Shown here piece by piece: positions 50,090 to 59,638 of a DNA stretch of 64,000 bases (its first letter is position 1; each line of letters opens with the position of its first letter). Origin of the DNA: Methanolinea sp. UBA277 (GTDB lineage: Archaea; Halobacteriota; Methanomicrobia; Methanomicrobiales; Methanospirillaceae); NCBI GenBank assembly GCA_002499905.1, contig DANP01000007.1:35887-99886 (forward strand), in the 5' to 3' direction. The notes under the pieces are model-generated. The model was not told where the DNA came from and did no database searches. It was given only the letters and a program-made list of their open reading frames with translations. Made by a program: the position numbers and the translations under genes.

Positions 50090-50260
50090 ATGACAGAGTC
50101 GTACACCCGATATGAAAGAGCCCGGATCATAGGCGCCCGCGCTCTACAAATATCGATGGGTGCCCCCTTACTTATCAGGACAACAAAGATCGATCCTCTG
50201 GAGATCGCGCTCGAAGAATTTCAGCACAACATCATTCCCATCACCGTGAAGAGGAAGTAG
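50090..50260 (+). CDS. rpoK: RNA polymerase subunit K (omega/Rpb6)
   Basis: This 56-residue subunit stabilises the A'/A'' assembly. The family motif RIIGARALQISMGAPLL is clear, with an EIALEEFQ continuation and a basic ending. It lies between tRNA-Pro and enolase, the usual archaeal place (rpoN-rpoK-eno-rps2). A TGAGGT ribosome site lies just before the ATG. It is short enough to be missed by ORF length cut-offs. Confidence 0.96.
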   Translation: MTESYTRYERARIIGARALQISMGAPLLIRTTKIDPLEIALEEFQHNIIPITVKRK

Positions 50261-50266
50261 GATTCC

Positions 50267-51460
50267 ATGACCACCATTTGTGAGATCCAATTGCGGAAGA
50301 TACTGGACAGCAGGGGGAATCCCACTGTTGAAGCCGATATCTACACCGAGAATGGGTTCGGCCGGGCTGCCGCTCCGAGCGGGGCCAGCACCGGGCTCTA
50401 CGAGGCAAAGGTCGTGGAACCGGATGCAGCCATCGGATGTGCCGGACAGAACCTCGTCCCCGCCCTCATCGGCGAGGACGCCCGCGACCAGATCGGAATC
50501 GATGGGAAGATCAGGGAGGTTGACGGGAGTGGGGATTTCTCCGTGCTCGGCGCCAATGTCGCCGTCGCCGTCTCGCTGGCCACGGCCAAGGCCGCAGCAT
50601 CGTCCCTGGGACTGGAACTCTACGAGTACCTCGGCGGGGTATTCGTCCCCTCCCTCCCACTGCCCCTCGGCAACGTGATCGGTGGCGGTGCCCATGCCGA
50701 GAATGCAACCGAGATCCAGGAGTTCCTGGTAGTTGCCACCGGGGCATCCGGTCCGGCCGAGGCGGTTTTTGCCAATGCCGCCGTACACCGGGAGGTAAAG
50801 AACCTCCTGAAGCGGCGGGGCAAATCCTGCGGAAAGGGAGACGAAGGGGCCTGGGCTCCCCAGATCAGCGATGCCGAGGCCTTCGAGCTGCTGAGCGAAG
50901 CGGTCGGGACCATTTCCGATGAACTCGACATCACCATCAGGATAGGCCTTGACATTGCCGCAAGCCAGCTCTGGCAGGAGAATGGGACCTACCGCTACCG
51001 GGACCGGGCACGTTCTACCGATGAGCAGATCGCTTATGTCTGCGAGCTCGTGGACCGTTTCGACCTGGTCTACGTGGAAGACCCCATTCACGAGGAGGAC
51101 TTCGCGGGCTTCGCCGATCTCACCGCCCAGGTGGGAGATCGCTGCCTGGTCTGCGGTGACGATCTCTTTGTCACCAATACATCCCGCATCCTGCAGGGAA
51201 TCGAGCAGGGATCGGCGAACTGCGTCCTGATCAAGCCGAACCAGGTCGGCACACTCACCGACACCTTCGAGGCAGTCAACCTCGCGCACACGAGCGGGAT
51301 GGACACGGTTATGAGCCACCGCTCCGGCGAGACCACAGACACGACCATTGCACACCTGGCCACCGCGTTCCGGTGCATTTTCCTGAAGACCGGAGTTGTC
51401 GGGGGCGAGAGGATCGCAAAACTGAACGAACTCATACGAATCGAGGAACAGATAGCATGA
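50267..51460 (+). CDS. eno: Enolase
   Basis: This 397-residue enzyme interconverts 2-phosphoglycerate and phosphoenolpyruvate. Signatures are REILDSRGNPTVE-like (RKILDSRGNPTVEADIYTE near the start), metal-binding VYVEDPIHEEDF and CGDDLFVTN, catalytic LIKPNQVGTL and the phosphate loop MSHRSGETTDT. In archaea it is often in the ribosomal operon before rps2. Its stop overlaps the rps2 start (ATGA). Confidence 0.97.
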   Translation: MTTICEIQLRKILDSRGNPTVEADIYTENGFGRAAAPSGASTGLYEAKVVEPDAAIGCAGQNLVPALIGEDARDQIGIDGKIREVDGSGDFSVLGANVAVAVSLATAKAAASSLGLELYEYLGGVFVPSLPLPLGNVIGGGAHAENATEIQEFLVVATGASGPAEAVFANAAVHREVKNLLKRRGKSCGKGDEGAWAPQISDAEAFELLSEAVGTISDELDITIRIGLDIAASQLWQENGTYRYRDRARSTDEQIAYVCELVDRFDLVYVEDPIHEEDFAGFADLTAQVGDRCLVCGDDLFVTNTSRILQGIEQGSANCVLIKPNQVGTLTDTFEAVNLAHTSGMDTVMSHRSGETTDTTIAHLATAFRCIFLKTGVVGGERIAKLNELIRIEEQIA

Positions 51461-52065
51461 CCGAAAACGAGATGGAAATCCAGCTGAACGAGCCGCTCGT
51501 CCCGGTGGAGGAGTACCTCGCCGCAGGGGTGCACATCGGAACCCAGCAGAAGAGCAAGGACATGAAACGGTTCATCTACCGTGTACGCGGCGACGGGCTT
51601 TACATTCTTGACATCAGAGAGACTGACGACCGCATCAAAACCACAGCACGGTTCCTGAGCCAGTTCGAACCGCCGAAGATCCTGGTGGTAACCTCCCGGC
51701 AGTACGGGCAGTACCCGGCAAAGAAGTTTGCCGAGTCTATCGGGGGAACGGCAGCGACCGGACGGTTCATCCCCGGAACGCTCACCAACCAGAACCTGAA
51801 CGGCTACCTCGAACCCGAAGTCGTGGTGGTAACCGATCCCATCGGCGACTCCCAGGCCATCACCGAGGCGGTCCAGGCAGGTATTCCGATCGTCGCTCTC
51901 TGCGATACCAACAACATGACCAGCCACATCGACCTGGTCATCCCCACCAACAACAAGGGCAGAAAGGCCCTTTCCATGGTCTACTATCTCCTCACCCGGG
52001 AGGTGTTCCGCCTCCGCGGCATCAGCACTTCCCTCACCGTTGAGGATTTCGAGACTGAACTTTAA
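51457..52065 (+). CDS. rps2: 30S ribosomal protein S2
   Basis: This 202-residue archaeal S2 (SA family) has YLAAGVHIGTQQKSKDMKRF and later VVTDPIGDSQAITEAVQAGI, then NNKGRKALSMVYYLL. The ATG at 51457 overlaps the eno stop. The frame is open 28 codons further upstream inside eno, which is coincidental. It is the last ribosomal gene of this cluster. Confidence 0.96.
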   Translation: MTENEMEIQLNEPLVPVEEYLAAGVHIGTQQKSKDMKRFIYRVRGDGLYILDIRETDDRIKTTARFLSQFEPPKILVVTSRQYGQYPAKKFAESIGGTAATGRFIPGTLTNQNLNGYLEPEVVVVTDPIGDSQAITEAVQAGIPIVALCDTNNMTSHIDLVIPTNNKGRKALSMVYYLLTREVFRLRGISTSLTVEDFETEL

Positions 52066-52092
52066 ATATCAGCAGGAAGAGAGGGTGATTCG

Positions 52093-52881
52093 ATGAAGAT
52101 CCGCGCATGCGCCGTCGCAGGCATGTTCTATCCGAGGGATCCTGATCACCTGGAGCAGCTGCTGGAGAAGTTCTTCCGCGGAAAGGAACCCGGACTCGAT
52201 GCTCGGGGTATCGTTGCCCCCCATGCCGGGTATCCCTACTCGGGAGAGGTTGCCGCATGGGCGTACAGTGCGATACCCGTATCATTTGCCGGAACATTCA
52301 TCCTGATCGGGCCGAGCCACCGGGGATTCCGGACGAGCATCTCCCGCATTCCCTGGGAGACGCCACTCGGCATCGTGGACACCGATACTGAGATCGCATC
52401 CGCCCTCGATATAGAGGCTGATGAGATCTCGCACCAGGACGAGCATTCCCTCGAGGTACAGGTCCCGTTCATCAAGTACCGCTTCCCCCGGGCCCGGATC
52501 GTCCCCATCCTGATGGGCGACCAGGACTATGGGAGCGCCGGGCTCCTTGCCGAACGGGTGATCGATGCCGTCAGGAGGACGGACCGTGATGACGTACGGT
52601 ACATCGCATCGAGCGATTTCTCCCACTACGTGCCGGCAGCGCAGGCCCGGGAGAACGACCGCTATGCCATCGGAGCCCTTGAGGCACTCGACATCCCGGA
52701 GTTCTACCAGAGGGTTGCCGGAAGGAAGGTCAGTGCCTGCGGGGTTGGCCCGATTGCCGCCGTCTGCCTGGCCTGTCATGCGCAGGGGGCACGGACAGGG
52801 CGGCTGCTCAGCTACGCCACGAGCGGGGATGTTACCGGCGATCCTACGGTGGTAGGATATGGAGCCATTGCGGTGATGTAA
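52093..52881 (+). CDS. MEMO1-family protein (AmmeMemoRadiSam system protein B)
   Basis: This 262-residue protein is related in fold to class III extradiol dioxygenases. Conserved histidine regions are VAPHAGYPYSGEVAAWAY, LIGPSHRGF, ISHQDEHSLEVQVPF and SSDFSHY. Archaeal members sit between rps2 and mvk, as here, but their reaction is unproven. A GAGAGGGTGATTCG ribosome site precedes the ATG. AMMECR1 and radical-SAM partners are not in the window. Confidence 0.88.
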   Translation: MKIRACAVAGMFYPRDPDHLEQLLEKFFRGKEPGLDARGIVAPHAGYPYSGEVAAWAYSAIPVSFAGTFILIGPSHRGFRTSISRIPWETPLGIVDTDTEIASALDIEADEISHQDEHSLEVQVPFIKYRFPRARIVPILMGDQDYGSAGLLAERVIDAVRRTDRDDVRYIASSDFSHYVPAAQARENDRYAIGALEALDIPEFYQRVAGRKVSACGVGPIAAVCLACHAQGARTGRLLSYATSGDVTGDPTVVGYGAIAVM

Positions 52882-52883
52882 CA

Positions 52884-53753
52884 GTGGCAACGTGGAGTGC
52901 GCCGGGCAAGGTCTTCCTGTTCGGCGAACATGCGGTTGTCTATGGCAAACCGGGCGTTGCCATGGCCATCAAACCCCGGGTCTTTGTGACCGTCCGGAAG
53001 AGCAAGGGGGCCCACCATGCCAAGTCGCCCTACATCGACAGCTGCTTCGACATGATGGGTGTGCGGGGGAGCGTGTACGTCAATTCCCAGCTCGCGAGCT
53101 CATCCGGGCTCGGATCGTCTGCGGCGGTCACCGTGGCCACGCTCGCGGCCATCAATGACGAGTTCGGGAAGAAGTACCGGCCGGAGGATATTGCAGACAT
53201 GGCATTTGCCATCGAGAAGAAGGTGCAGAAAGGGCGGGCGAGTCCGACCGATACCACGGTCTCCACCTTCGGCGGGCTGGTCCTGATCACCGGGACAAAA
53301 CGGCGGAGGCTCCCTCCCCAGAATTTTCAGCTGGTGGTGGGAAATTCCCTGGTTCAGCACAACACGGCGAAGATGGTGGAGCTGGTGGCCGGCCTTCGGC
53401 AGAAGAACCCGGACATCTGCAACCCGATCATCGATGCCATCGGGGCGATCACCCTCTCTGCGATGCGGTATCTGAATGATGCGAACAAGCTCGGGGAGTA
53501 TATGAACATGAACCATGCCCTCCTCGATGCCCTGGGGGTCGGCCACCCGCAGCTCTCCCGGCTGGTGCTGGCTTCCCGCGCTGCGGGAGCATACGGGGCC
53601 AAGCTGACCGGTGCCGGTGGCGGAGGGTGCATGATCGCCATCTGCCCGAAGCACCTGAAGAGCAGGGTGGTGGGAGCGATCGAGGCCTGTGATGCCCGTG
53701 CGTTCTCCACCAGCATTGATACGGAAGGGGTTCGGAAGGAGAAGGATGCCTGA
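52884..53753 (+). CDS. mvk: Mevalonate kinase
   Basis: This 289-residue GHMP kinase phosphorylates mevalonate for isoprenoid lipids. The start WSAPGKVFLFGEHAVVYGKP, ATP loop SSGLGSSAAVTVATLA and C-terminal KLTGAGGGGCMIAI are intact. The start is GTG, two bases after the MEMO stop. It overlaps the ipk gene by 8 bases. Confidence 0.95.
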   Translation: MATWSAPGKVFLFGEHAVVYGKPGVAMAIKPRVFVTVRKSKGAHHAKSPYIDSCFDMMGVRGSVYVNSQLASSSGLGSSAAVTVATLAAINDEFGKKYRPEDIADMAFAIEKKVQKGRASPTDTTVSTFGGLVLITGTKRRRLPPQNFQLVVGNSLVQHNTAKMVELVAGLRQKNPDICNPIIDAIGAITLSAMRYLNDANKLGEYMNMNHALLDALGVGHPQLSRLVLASRAAGAYGAKLTGAGGGGCMIAICPKHLKSRVVGAIEACDARAFSTSIDTEGVRKEKDA

Positions 53754-54501
53754 AACAGTTCTGCTGAAGCTGGGAGGAAGCGTCCTCACCAGGAAAGACC
53801 GCGAGGGGGAGATCCGGGAAGAGACCCTCGACCGGATCGGCCGGGAGATCGCGTCCCGGAAGAACCTGCCCCTCCTCATCATCCACGGGGCCGGTTCCTG
53901 CGGCCATCCGGAGGCCCGGAAGTACGGCCTCGCCGACGGCCTCTCTCCCGGGAACCTTGCAGGAGTCCCGGCGACCCACCGGGCAGTATCGCGGCTGAAT
54001 GCCGGGCTCGTGGCATCGCTCCGCCGTCAGGGGTGCGAGGCAATCGGGATCCATCCCTTCCATGCCGCCTATGCCGAGAACGGCAGGCTGGTCTCCATGG
54101 AGACCCGGCAGATACGGGAGATGATTGCCCGGACCATGGTTCCGGTCCTGCACGGGGACGTTGTGATGGACGGCGTACGGGGAGTCTCTATCGTCTCCGG
54201 CGACCAGCTGGTGGTCTACCTGGCCCGCGCCCTCGGGATAAGAAGGATCGGTCTTGCCACCGATGTGGCCGGCGTCCTTGACGGCGACCGGGTCATCCCC
54301 GAGATCACGCCCGGTTCTGCCGGATCTCTCTCCATCGGGGTCTCCCGCCACACCGATGTGACTGGCGGGATGGAGGGCAAGGTCAGGGAGCTCCTTGACC
54401 TCGCCCGGGACGGGACGAGCCCGGCCATCTTCCATGCAGACCGGATCGGGGACTTCCTGGACGGGCGCCCGCATGGGGGAACCGTGGTGAGAGGCGGATA
54501 G
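53746..54501 (+). CDS. ipk: Isopentenyl phosphate kinase
   Basis: This 251-residue amino-acid-kinase-fold enzyme converts isopentenyl phosphate to the diphosphate in the archaeal variant of the mevalonate pathway. The start LLKLGGSVLTRKD and the His-containing IIHGAGSCGHPEARKYGL mark IPK. The later VSGDQLVVYLARAL and LATDVAGVLDGD fit the fold. The ATG at 53746 lies within the 3' end of mvk; the frame opens earlier by chance. Confidence 0.93.
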   Translation: MPETVLLKLGGSVLTRKDREGEIREETLDRIGREIASRKNLPLLIIHGAGSCGHPEARKYGLADGLSPGNLAGVPATHRAVSRLNAGLVASLRRQGCEAIGIHPFHAAYAENGRLVSMETRQIREMIARTMVPVLHGDVVMDGVRGVSIVSGDQLVVYLARALGIRRIGLATDVAGVLDGDRVIPEITPGSAGSLSIGVSRHTDVTGGMEGKVRELLDLARDGTSPAIFHADRIGDFLDGRPHGGTVVRGG

Positions 54502-54502
54502 C

Positions 54503-55588
54503 ATGGAGCAGCGGGAACGGACCTCATCGAGGAAACTCGACCATCTCCGCATCTGCCTTGAGCGGAATATCGAACGGGGGGACCCCGGCTTTGGCGACGT
54601 CCGGCTGGTGCATAACGCCCTGCCCGAGTGTGACCTGGAGTTCATCGATACCGAAATCGAGTTCCTCGGGCACAGCTTCGCTGCCCCCCTCTTCATTGCC
54701 GCGATGACCGGCGGACATCCCGGGACAAAAGAGGTGAACCGGCGCCTGGCCCGTGCGGCGGATTTCGCCGGCATCGGGATCGGGGTCGGTTCGCAGCGGG
54801 CGGCCCTCGAGAAGCCGGACCTTGCGGACACATTCTCTGTGGTCCGCGAGGCGGCCCCGCGGGCATTCATCGCGGCAAACATCGGGGCGGTCCAGCTCCG
54901 TGATTACGGTCTGGAATGGGCCGACCGTGCCGTGGAGATGATCGATGCCGACGCTATCGCCGTGCACCTCAACTTCCTGCAGGAGGCCCTCCAGCCGGAA
55001 GGAGACCATGATGTACGGGGATGTCTGCCGGCAATCGAGGAGCTCTGCAGGAAGTCCCGGGTCCCGGTCATTGTGAAGGAAACCGGGAGCGGGATCTCTG
55101 CGGCGACAGCGCGGGTATGCTGGGCAGCCGGCGCCAGTGCCATCGACATCGGCGGATGGGGCGGCACCAACTGGGCGGCGGTTGAAGGTCTCCGCAGAGC
55201 GAAAACGAACAGTCCGCAGGGGGAGGGGAGAACCCCGCTCTCACTGCTCTTTGAGGACTGGGGTATTCCCACCGTGGTAAGCCTCTGTGAGGTTGCCGGA
55301 ACGGGTGGTCCGGTGATTGCCACCGGAGGAATCAGGAGCGGTCTTGACATGGCCAAGGCCTTTTGTCTCGGGGCCGACCTCTGCGGGGTCGCCCTGCCGC
55401 TCCTGGCCCCTGCGATGCAGGGGGAGGATGATGTATCAGCGATCATTGCAGCATATGTGGAAGAACTACGGATTGCGATGTTCCTTTCCGGGGCCAGGAA
55501 TCTGAAGGCACTGAAGGAGAGGCAGCCGTACATAACCGGAAAGACACGCCAGATGCTGCAATCAATGGAGGAAAATAATGGATATTGA
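54503..55588 (+). CDS. fni: Type 2 isopentenyl-diphosphate isomerase
   Basis: This 361-residue FMN- and NADPH-dependent isomerase produces dimethylallyl diphosphate. TIM-barrel signatures are seen as RKLDHLRICLE, FIAAMTGGHPGT, VPVIVKETGSGI, IDIGGWGGTNWA and IATGGIRSGLDMAKA. It starts 1 base after the ipk stop, and its end overlaps the RNase J gene by 11 bases. Confidence 0.95.
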   Translation: MEQRERTSSRKLDHLRICLERNIERGDPGFGDVRLVHNALPECDLEFIDTEIEFLGHSFAAPLFIAAMTGGHPGTKEVNRRLARAADFAGIGIGVGSQRAALEKPDLADTFSVVREAAPRAFIAANIGAVQLRDYGLEWADRAVEMIDADAIAVHLNFLQEALQPEGDHDVRGCLPAIEELCRKSRVPVIVKETGSGISAATARVCWAAGASAIDIGGWGGTNWAAVEGLRRAKTNSPQGEGRTPLSLLFEDWGIPTVVSLCEVAGTGGPVIATGGIRSGLDMAKAFCLGADLCGVALPLLAPAMQGEDDVSAIIAAYVEELRIAMFLSGARNLKALKERQPYITGKTRQMLQSMEENNGY

Positions 55589-56915
55589 GATAATTGCCGT
55601 TGGCGGATATGATGAGGTCGGGAGGAATATGACCGCCGTCCGCTGCGGAAAGGAGATTGTTATTTTTGATATGGGCCTCCGCCTGGATCAGGTGATGATC
55701 CACGAGGAAGCCGAAGTCGAGAATCTGCATTCACTGGACCTCATCCAGATGAAGGCAATCCCTGATGACACGATGATGAATACCGTGGAAGGCAGTGTAA
55801 AAGCGATCGTCTGTACCCACGGGCACCTGGACCATATCGGGGCCATCCCGAAGCTCGCCCACCGCTACAATGCCCCGATCATCTCCACGCCGTACACCAC
55901 GGAGCTGATCCGGCAGCAGATCGCCGGTGAGCAGAAGTTCGGGGTCAACAACAAGCTCTTCGCCCTGAAACCGGGGCAGAAGTACACCCTCTCGCAACAG
56001 CTCACGCTCGAGTTCGTCAGGATGCAGCACAGCATCATCGATACGGTAACCGCCGTGCTGCACACCCCCAAGGGAGCGATTGTGTACGCCTGCGATTACA
56101 AGCTTGACCGGACCCCGGTGATCGGGGAGCCGCCGGACTTCGCCCGGTTGCGGCAGATCGGAAAGGAGGGAGTGCTCGGTCTGATCGTGGAGAGTACCTA
56201 CATCGACAACCGGGGACGGGCACCGAGCGAGCGGATTGCCCGCGACCTGGTGCGGGACACCATCACCAGCTACGAGGACGATAAGAATGCTATCCTCGTG
56301 AGCACGTTCTCGTCCCACATCGCCCGGGTCAAGACCATCGCCGAATGTGCGGAACAGATTGGCAGAAAGCCGCTCCTCCTGGGGAGATCGATGGAGCGGT
56401 ACAGCTCCACGGCCGAGCAGATGAAGCTCGTTGGCTTCCCGAAGGAGATGAGCATGTTCGGGAACCGCCGGACCGTGGACCGGACGCTCCGCCGGATGAT
56501 GAAGGCAGGGAAGGAAAAGTTCCTGCCCATCGTCACCGGCCACCAGGGCGAGCCGGGCTCCATCATGACCCGGGTCGCGACCGGAGACACCCCATACAAG
56601 ATCGAGAAGGGGGACAAGGTGATCTTCTCGGCCAAGGTCATCCCGAATCCCATGAACGTCGGGCAGCGCTACATGGTGGAGGCCCATCTCAGGATGGCCG
56701 GGGCCCGGATCTTCCCGGACCTCCACGTGAGCGGCCACGCCTACCAGGAAGACCACTACGAGTTCATCCACCTCCTGAACCCCCAGCATATCATCCCGGC
56801 CCACGGGAACATCCGCATGACCTCCGGCTATGCCGAGTTTGCCGAGGGAATCGGGTATACCCTCCACAATGATGTGCACGTGGTGACGAACGGCCACCGT
56901 ATCAAACTGACATGA
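55578..56915 (+). CDS. rnj: Ribonuclease J family metallo-beta-lactamase
   Basis: This 445-residue MBL/beta-CASP nuclease probably acts as a 5'-3' exoribonuclease, as shown for euryarchaeal aRNase J members. The metal motif CTHGHLDHIGAI, VYACDYKLDRTP and beta-CASP STFSSHIARVKTI with HVSGHAYQEDHYE are visible. It sits inside the isoprenoid operon between fni and idsA, as in many archaea, and overlaps fni by 11 bases. Confidence 0.93.
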   Translation: MDIEIIAVGGYDEVGRNMTAVRCGKEIVIFDMGLRLDQVMIHEEAEVENLHSLDLIQMKAIPDDTMMNTVEGSVKAIVCTHGHLDHIGAIPKLAHRYNAPIISTPYTTELIRQQIAGEQKFGVNNKLFALKPGQKYTLSQQLTLEFVRMQHSIIDTVTAVLHTPKGAIVYACDYKLDRTPVIGEPPDFARLRQIGKEGVLGLIVESTYIDNRGRAPSERIARDLVRDTITSYEDDKNAILVSTFSSHIARVKTIAECAEQIGRKPLLLGRSMERYSSTAEQMKLVGFPKEMSMFGNRRTVDRTLRRMMKAGKEKFLPIVTGHQGEPGSIMTRVATGDTPYKIEKGDKVIFSAKVIPNPMNVGQRYMVEAHLRMAGARIFPDLHVSGHAYQEDHYEFIHLLNPQHIIPAHGNIRMTSGYAEFAEGIGYTLHNDVHVVTNGHRIKLT

Positions 56916-56936
56916 AAACACGATGAGGTGAATGGA

Positions 56937-57899
56937 ATGGATCTGAAGGAATATCTCGAGAGCACCGCCCTCCAGGTTGACCGGCTTATCAACCGCTACT
57001 TCGGGCATGCATCCGGCGAGCTCGGCAAGGCCAGCGCTCACCTCCTCCTGGCAGGGGGCAAACGCCTCCGTCCGGCGCTGCTCCTCCTCTCCGCCGATTC
57101 CGTGAGAAAGGGGAGCTCGATTGACGTGATGCCAGCAGCCCTTGCGCTGGAACTGACCCACAGTTTCACCCTCATCCACGACGATATCATGGATGCGGAT
57201 GCCGTCCGACGGGGTGTTCCGACGGTTCATACCAGGTGGGACGAGCCCACGGCCATCCTTGCCGGCGACGTTCTCTTTGCCAGTGCGTTCGAGTTCATCG
57301 CGCTGGCAGACGCACCGGACAATGTCAAGGTGCGTGCCGTCTCCATGCTCGCCCGGACCTGCGTGGAGATCTGCGAGGGCCAGCACATGGACATCTCGTT
57401 TGAGTCCCGCGACGATGTCCTCGAGGGTGAGTACCTCAAGATGGTGGAGAGGAAGACCGGGGTCCTGTACGCGGCAGCCGCCGGGATCGGTGCTATCCTT
57501 GCCGGCGGGAACCCTGCCCATGTCGAGGCCCTCTACAACTACGGCAGGGGGATCGGGATGGCCTTCCAGATCCAGGACGACATCATCGACCTGGTGGCGC
57601 CGGCTGACGTGAGCGGCAAGGATCGGGCCTCCGACCTCAGGGAAGGGAAGAAGACCCTTATCTCCATCAAGGCCCTGGAGAAAGGTTTTGACCTCTCGGA
57701 GTACCGGCGGGAGCTCTCGAACGCCGAGATCGATGCCGTGATCGGGAAGCTCGAGGGTCTGGGGGTCATCGACGAGGTCCGCGACACCGCCCGGGAGCTG
57801 ATCAGCACCGGGAAGAAGCGGATCAGTATCCTCCCTGAATCTGAGGAGAAGCAGCTTCTCGGGGATATCGCCGACCATTTCCTCGCCCGGAGCTCCTGA
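56937..57899 (+). CDS. idsA: Polyprenyl (geranylgeranyl) diphosphate synthase
   Basis: This 320-residue trans-prenyltransferase builds C15/C20 chains for archaeal lipids. The first aspartate motif is HDDIMDADAVRRG and the second is QIQDDIIDL. GGKRLRPAL near the start is the usual substrate-binding motif. The ATG at 56937 with GAGGTGA upstream is preferred to the GTG at 56928. The residues before the first motif that set chain length do not allow C15 and C20 to be distinguished by eye. Confidence 0.93.
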   Translation: MDLKEYLESTALQVDRLINRYFGHASGELGKASAHLLLAGGKRLRPALLLLSADSVRKGSSIDVMPAALALELTHSFTLIHDDIMDADAVRRGVPTVHTRWDEPTAILAGDVLFASAFEFIALADAPDNVKVRAVSMLARTCVEICEGQHMDISFESRDDVLEGEYLKMVERKTGVLYAAAAGIGAILAGGNPAHVEALYNYGRGIGMAFQIQDDIIDLVAPADVSGKDRASDLREGKKTLISIKALEKGFDLSEYRRELSNAEIDAVIGKLEGLGVIDEVRDTARELISTGKKRISILPESEEKQLLGDIADHFLARSS

Positions 57900-57900
57900 T

Positions 57901-59589
57901 ATGAGCGACGAGCTCAGGGAAGCCCTGTTCATCTTCGCCCTCCAGAACGCGGTCAAGCACAGGAACCTCCCCAAGGCCGGCACGGTCATCGGCATGGTCA
58001 TGGGGAAGCACCCGGAATTCCGGTCTCGCGCAAAGGAAGTGTCGGCGGTGATGAACGAGGTGCTCAGGGAAGTCGCCGCTCTGTCCCCGGAAGAACGGGA
58101 GGAGCGGCTCGCTGCCCTTGCTCCTGAGCTCATCGAGGATATTACAAAACCCCGGGTCCACGTCAAAGAGCTTCCTGCCCTCGAAAAGGCAGAGTCCGGG
58201 GTGGTGATGCGGTTTGCCCCGAACCCGAGCGGCCCGTTGCACCTGGGCCATGCCCGGGCGGCGGTGCTCAATGATGCCTATGTGCAGCGCTACGGGGGGA
58301 AGTACATCCTCCGGATCGAGGACACCGATCCCAAGCGGGTTGACCCGGATGCCTATGCCATGGTCCGGGAAGATATCGCCTGGCTCAATCTTTCCATTCA
58401 CGAAGTGGTCTACCAGAGCGACCGCTTCGACCTCTACTACCAGTATGGACGCGACCTGACCGAACGGGGCGGGGCCTATGTCTGCACCTGCGAGAATGAG
58501 CAGTTCAGGGAGCTCAAGATGGCCCGGAAGGCCTGCCCCTGCCGGGGGCTCACGGTCGAGGAGAACCTGGCCCTGTGGGAGCGGATGCTCGCCGGGGAGT
58601 TCTACGAGGGCGAGGCCTCGGTGCGGGTCCGGACCGACCTCGAACATCCCGACCCTGCCATGCGGGACTTCCCGGCGTTCCGGATCCTGCATGCCCCCCT
58701 CCACCCCCGGATCGAGGCCCACGTCTACCCGCTGATGAACTTCTCGGTGGCCGTGGACGACCACCTGCTGGGGGTGACCCACGTGATCCGCGGTAAGGAC
58801 CATATCGCCAATACCCGCCGGCAGCGCTATATCTATGACTACTTCGGGTGGCCGGTCCCTGTTTACCGCCACTACGGCAGGATGGGGATCGAAGGGGTCA
58901 TCCTCTCCACCTCGCAGATGCGGGAGGGGATACGGTCCGGGGCCTACCAGGGCTGGGATGATATCCGGCTCGGGACCCTGCGGGCGCTGGCGAGGAGGGG
59001 GATCGAGCCAGCGGCGGTCCGGTCGGCAATGATCGATATCGGGACCGGTGACACCGATATCTCGTTCTCCTGGGACAACCTCTATGCCCACAACCGGGCC
59101 ATCGTGGACCCGGTGGCGGACCGCTACTTCTTCGTCCCCGATCCGGTCCCCCTGAAGGTCCGGGATGCCCCGGTCCAGACCGCCCGGGCCCTCCTCCACC
59201 CGAACGATCCCGGGCGGGGAACCCGGACACTGCCGTTCCTGGGAGAGGTGCTCATCCCGCGGGAGGAGCTCGGCAGGGCCCCGGAGATGATCCGGCTCAA
59301 GGATCTTTTCAACGTTCGGGTGACCGAATCGGACGAGGGATACGTCCTCACTTACGCTGGCGAGGACCTGGCGGATGCCCGGGCGGGGAAAGCCCCGATC
59401 ATCCAGTGGCTGCCGGCCGAATCGTATCTCCCTGCTGTCCTGGTGACCCCGGAGGGGCCGGTAGCCGGCGCCTGCGAACCGGCGGCGGGGACGGTGCAGG
59501 GGAAGGTGGTCCAGTTCGAGCGCGTGGGATTTGCGCGGATCGATCGCGTGGAACCACAAGAATTAATTGCTTATTTCTGCCACAGGTAA
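57901..59589 (+). CDS. gltX: Glutamyl-tRNA synthetase
   Basis: This 562-residue archaeal-type class I GluRS has RFAPNPSGPLHLGHARA (HIGH as HLGH) and a relaxed KMSKS equivalent (ILSTSQMREG). The ~100-residue N-terminal extension and beta-barrel C-terminal domain are archaeal. It begins 1 base after the idsA stop. As most methanogens lack GlnRS, it probably charges only tRNA-Glu, with Gln made by transamidation. Confidence 0.95.
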   Translation: MSDELREALFIFALQNAVKHRNLPKAGTVIGMVMGKHPEFRSRAKEVSAVMNEVLREVAALSPEEREERLAALAPELIEDITKPRVHVKELPALEKAESGVVMRFAPNPSGPLHLGHARAAVLNDAYVQRYGGKYILRIEDTDPKRVDPDAYAMVREDIAWLNLSIHEVVYQSDRFDLYYQYGRDLTERGGAYVCTCENEQFRELKMARKACPCRGLTVEENLALWERMLAGEFYEGEASVRVRTDLEHPDPAMRDFPAFRILHAPLHPRIEAHVYPLMNFSVAVDDHLLGVTHVIRGKDHIANTRRQRYIYDYFGWPVPVYRHYGRMGIEGVILSTSQMREGIRSGAYQGWDDIRLGTLRALARRGIEPAAVRSAMIDIGTGDTDISFSWDNLYAHNRAIVDPVADRYFFVPDPVPLKVRDAPVQTARALLHPNDPGRGTRTLPFLGEVLIPREELGRAPEMIRLKDLFNVRVTESDEGYVLTYAGEDLADARAGKAPIIQWLPAESYLPAVLVTPEGPVAGACEPAAGTVQGKVVQFERVGFARIDRVEPQELIAYFCHR

Positions 59590-59638
59590 CTATTTAAGCC
59601 GAAATGGAGGCCGGGACGACCGGCCCGGGTGTATTTTC

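Noticed and set aside
55731..58271. 846-codon minus-strand open frame
   Set aside because: It lies opposite rnj, idsA and gltX, whose protein motifs are unmistakable. The product shows no domain and is rich in Asp/Gly/Val/Pro, as expected of an antisense frame in GC-rich DNA.
57823..59559. 578-codon minus-strand open frame
   Set aside because: It is antisense to gltX with no recognisable motif; a shadow caused by third-position GC bias.
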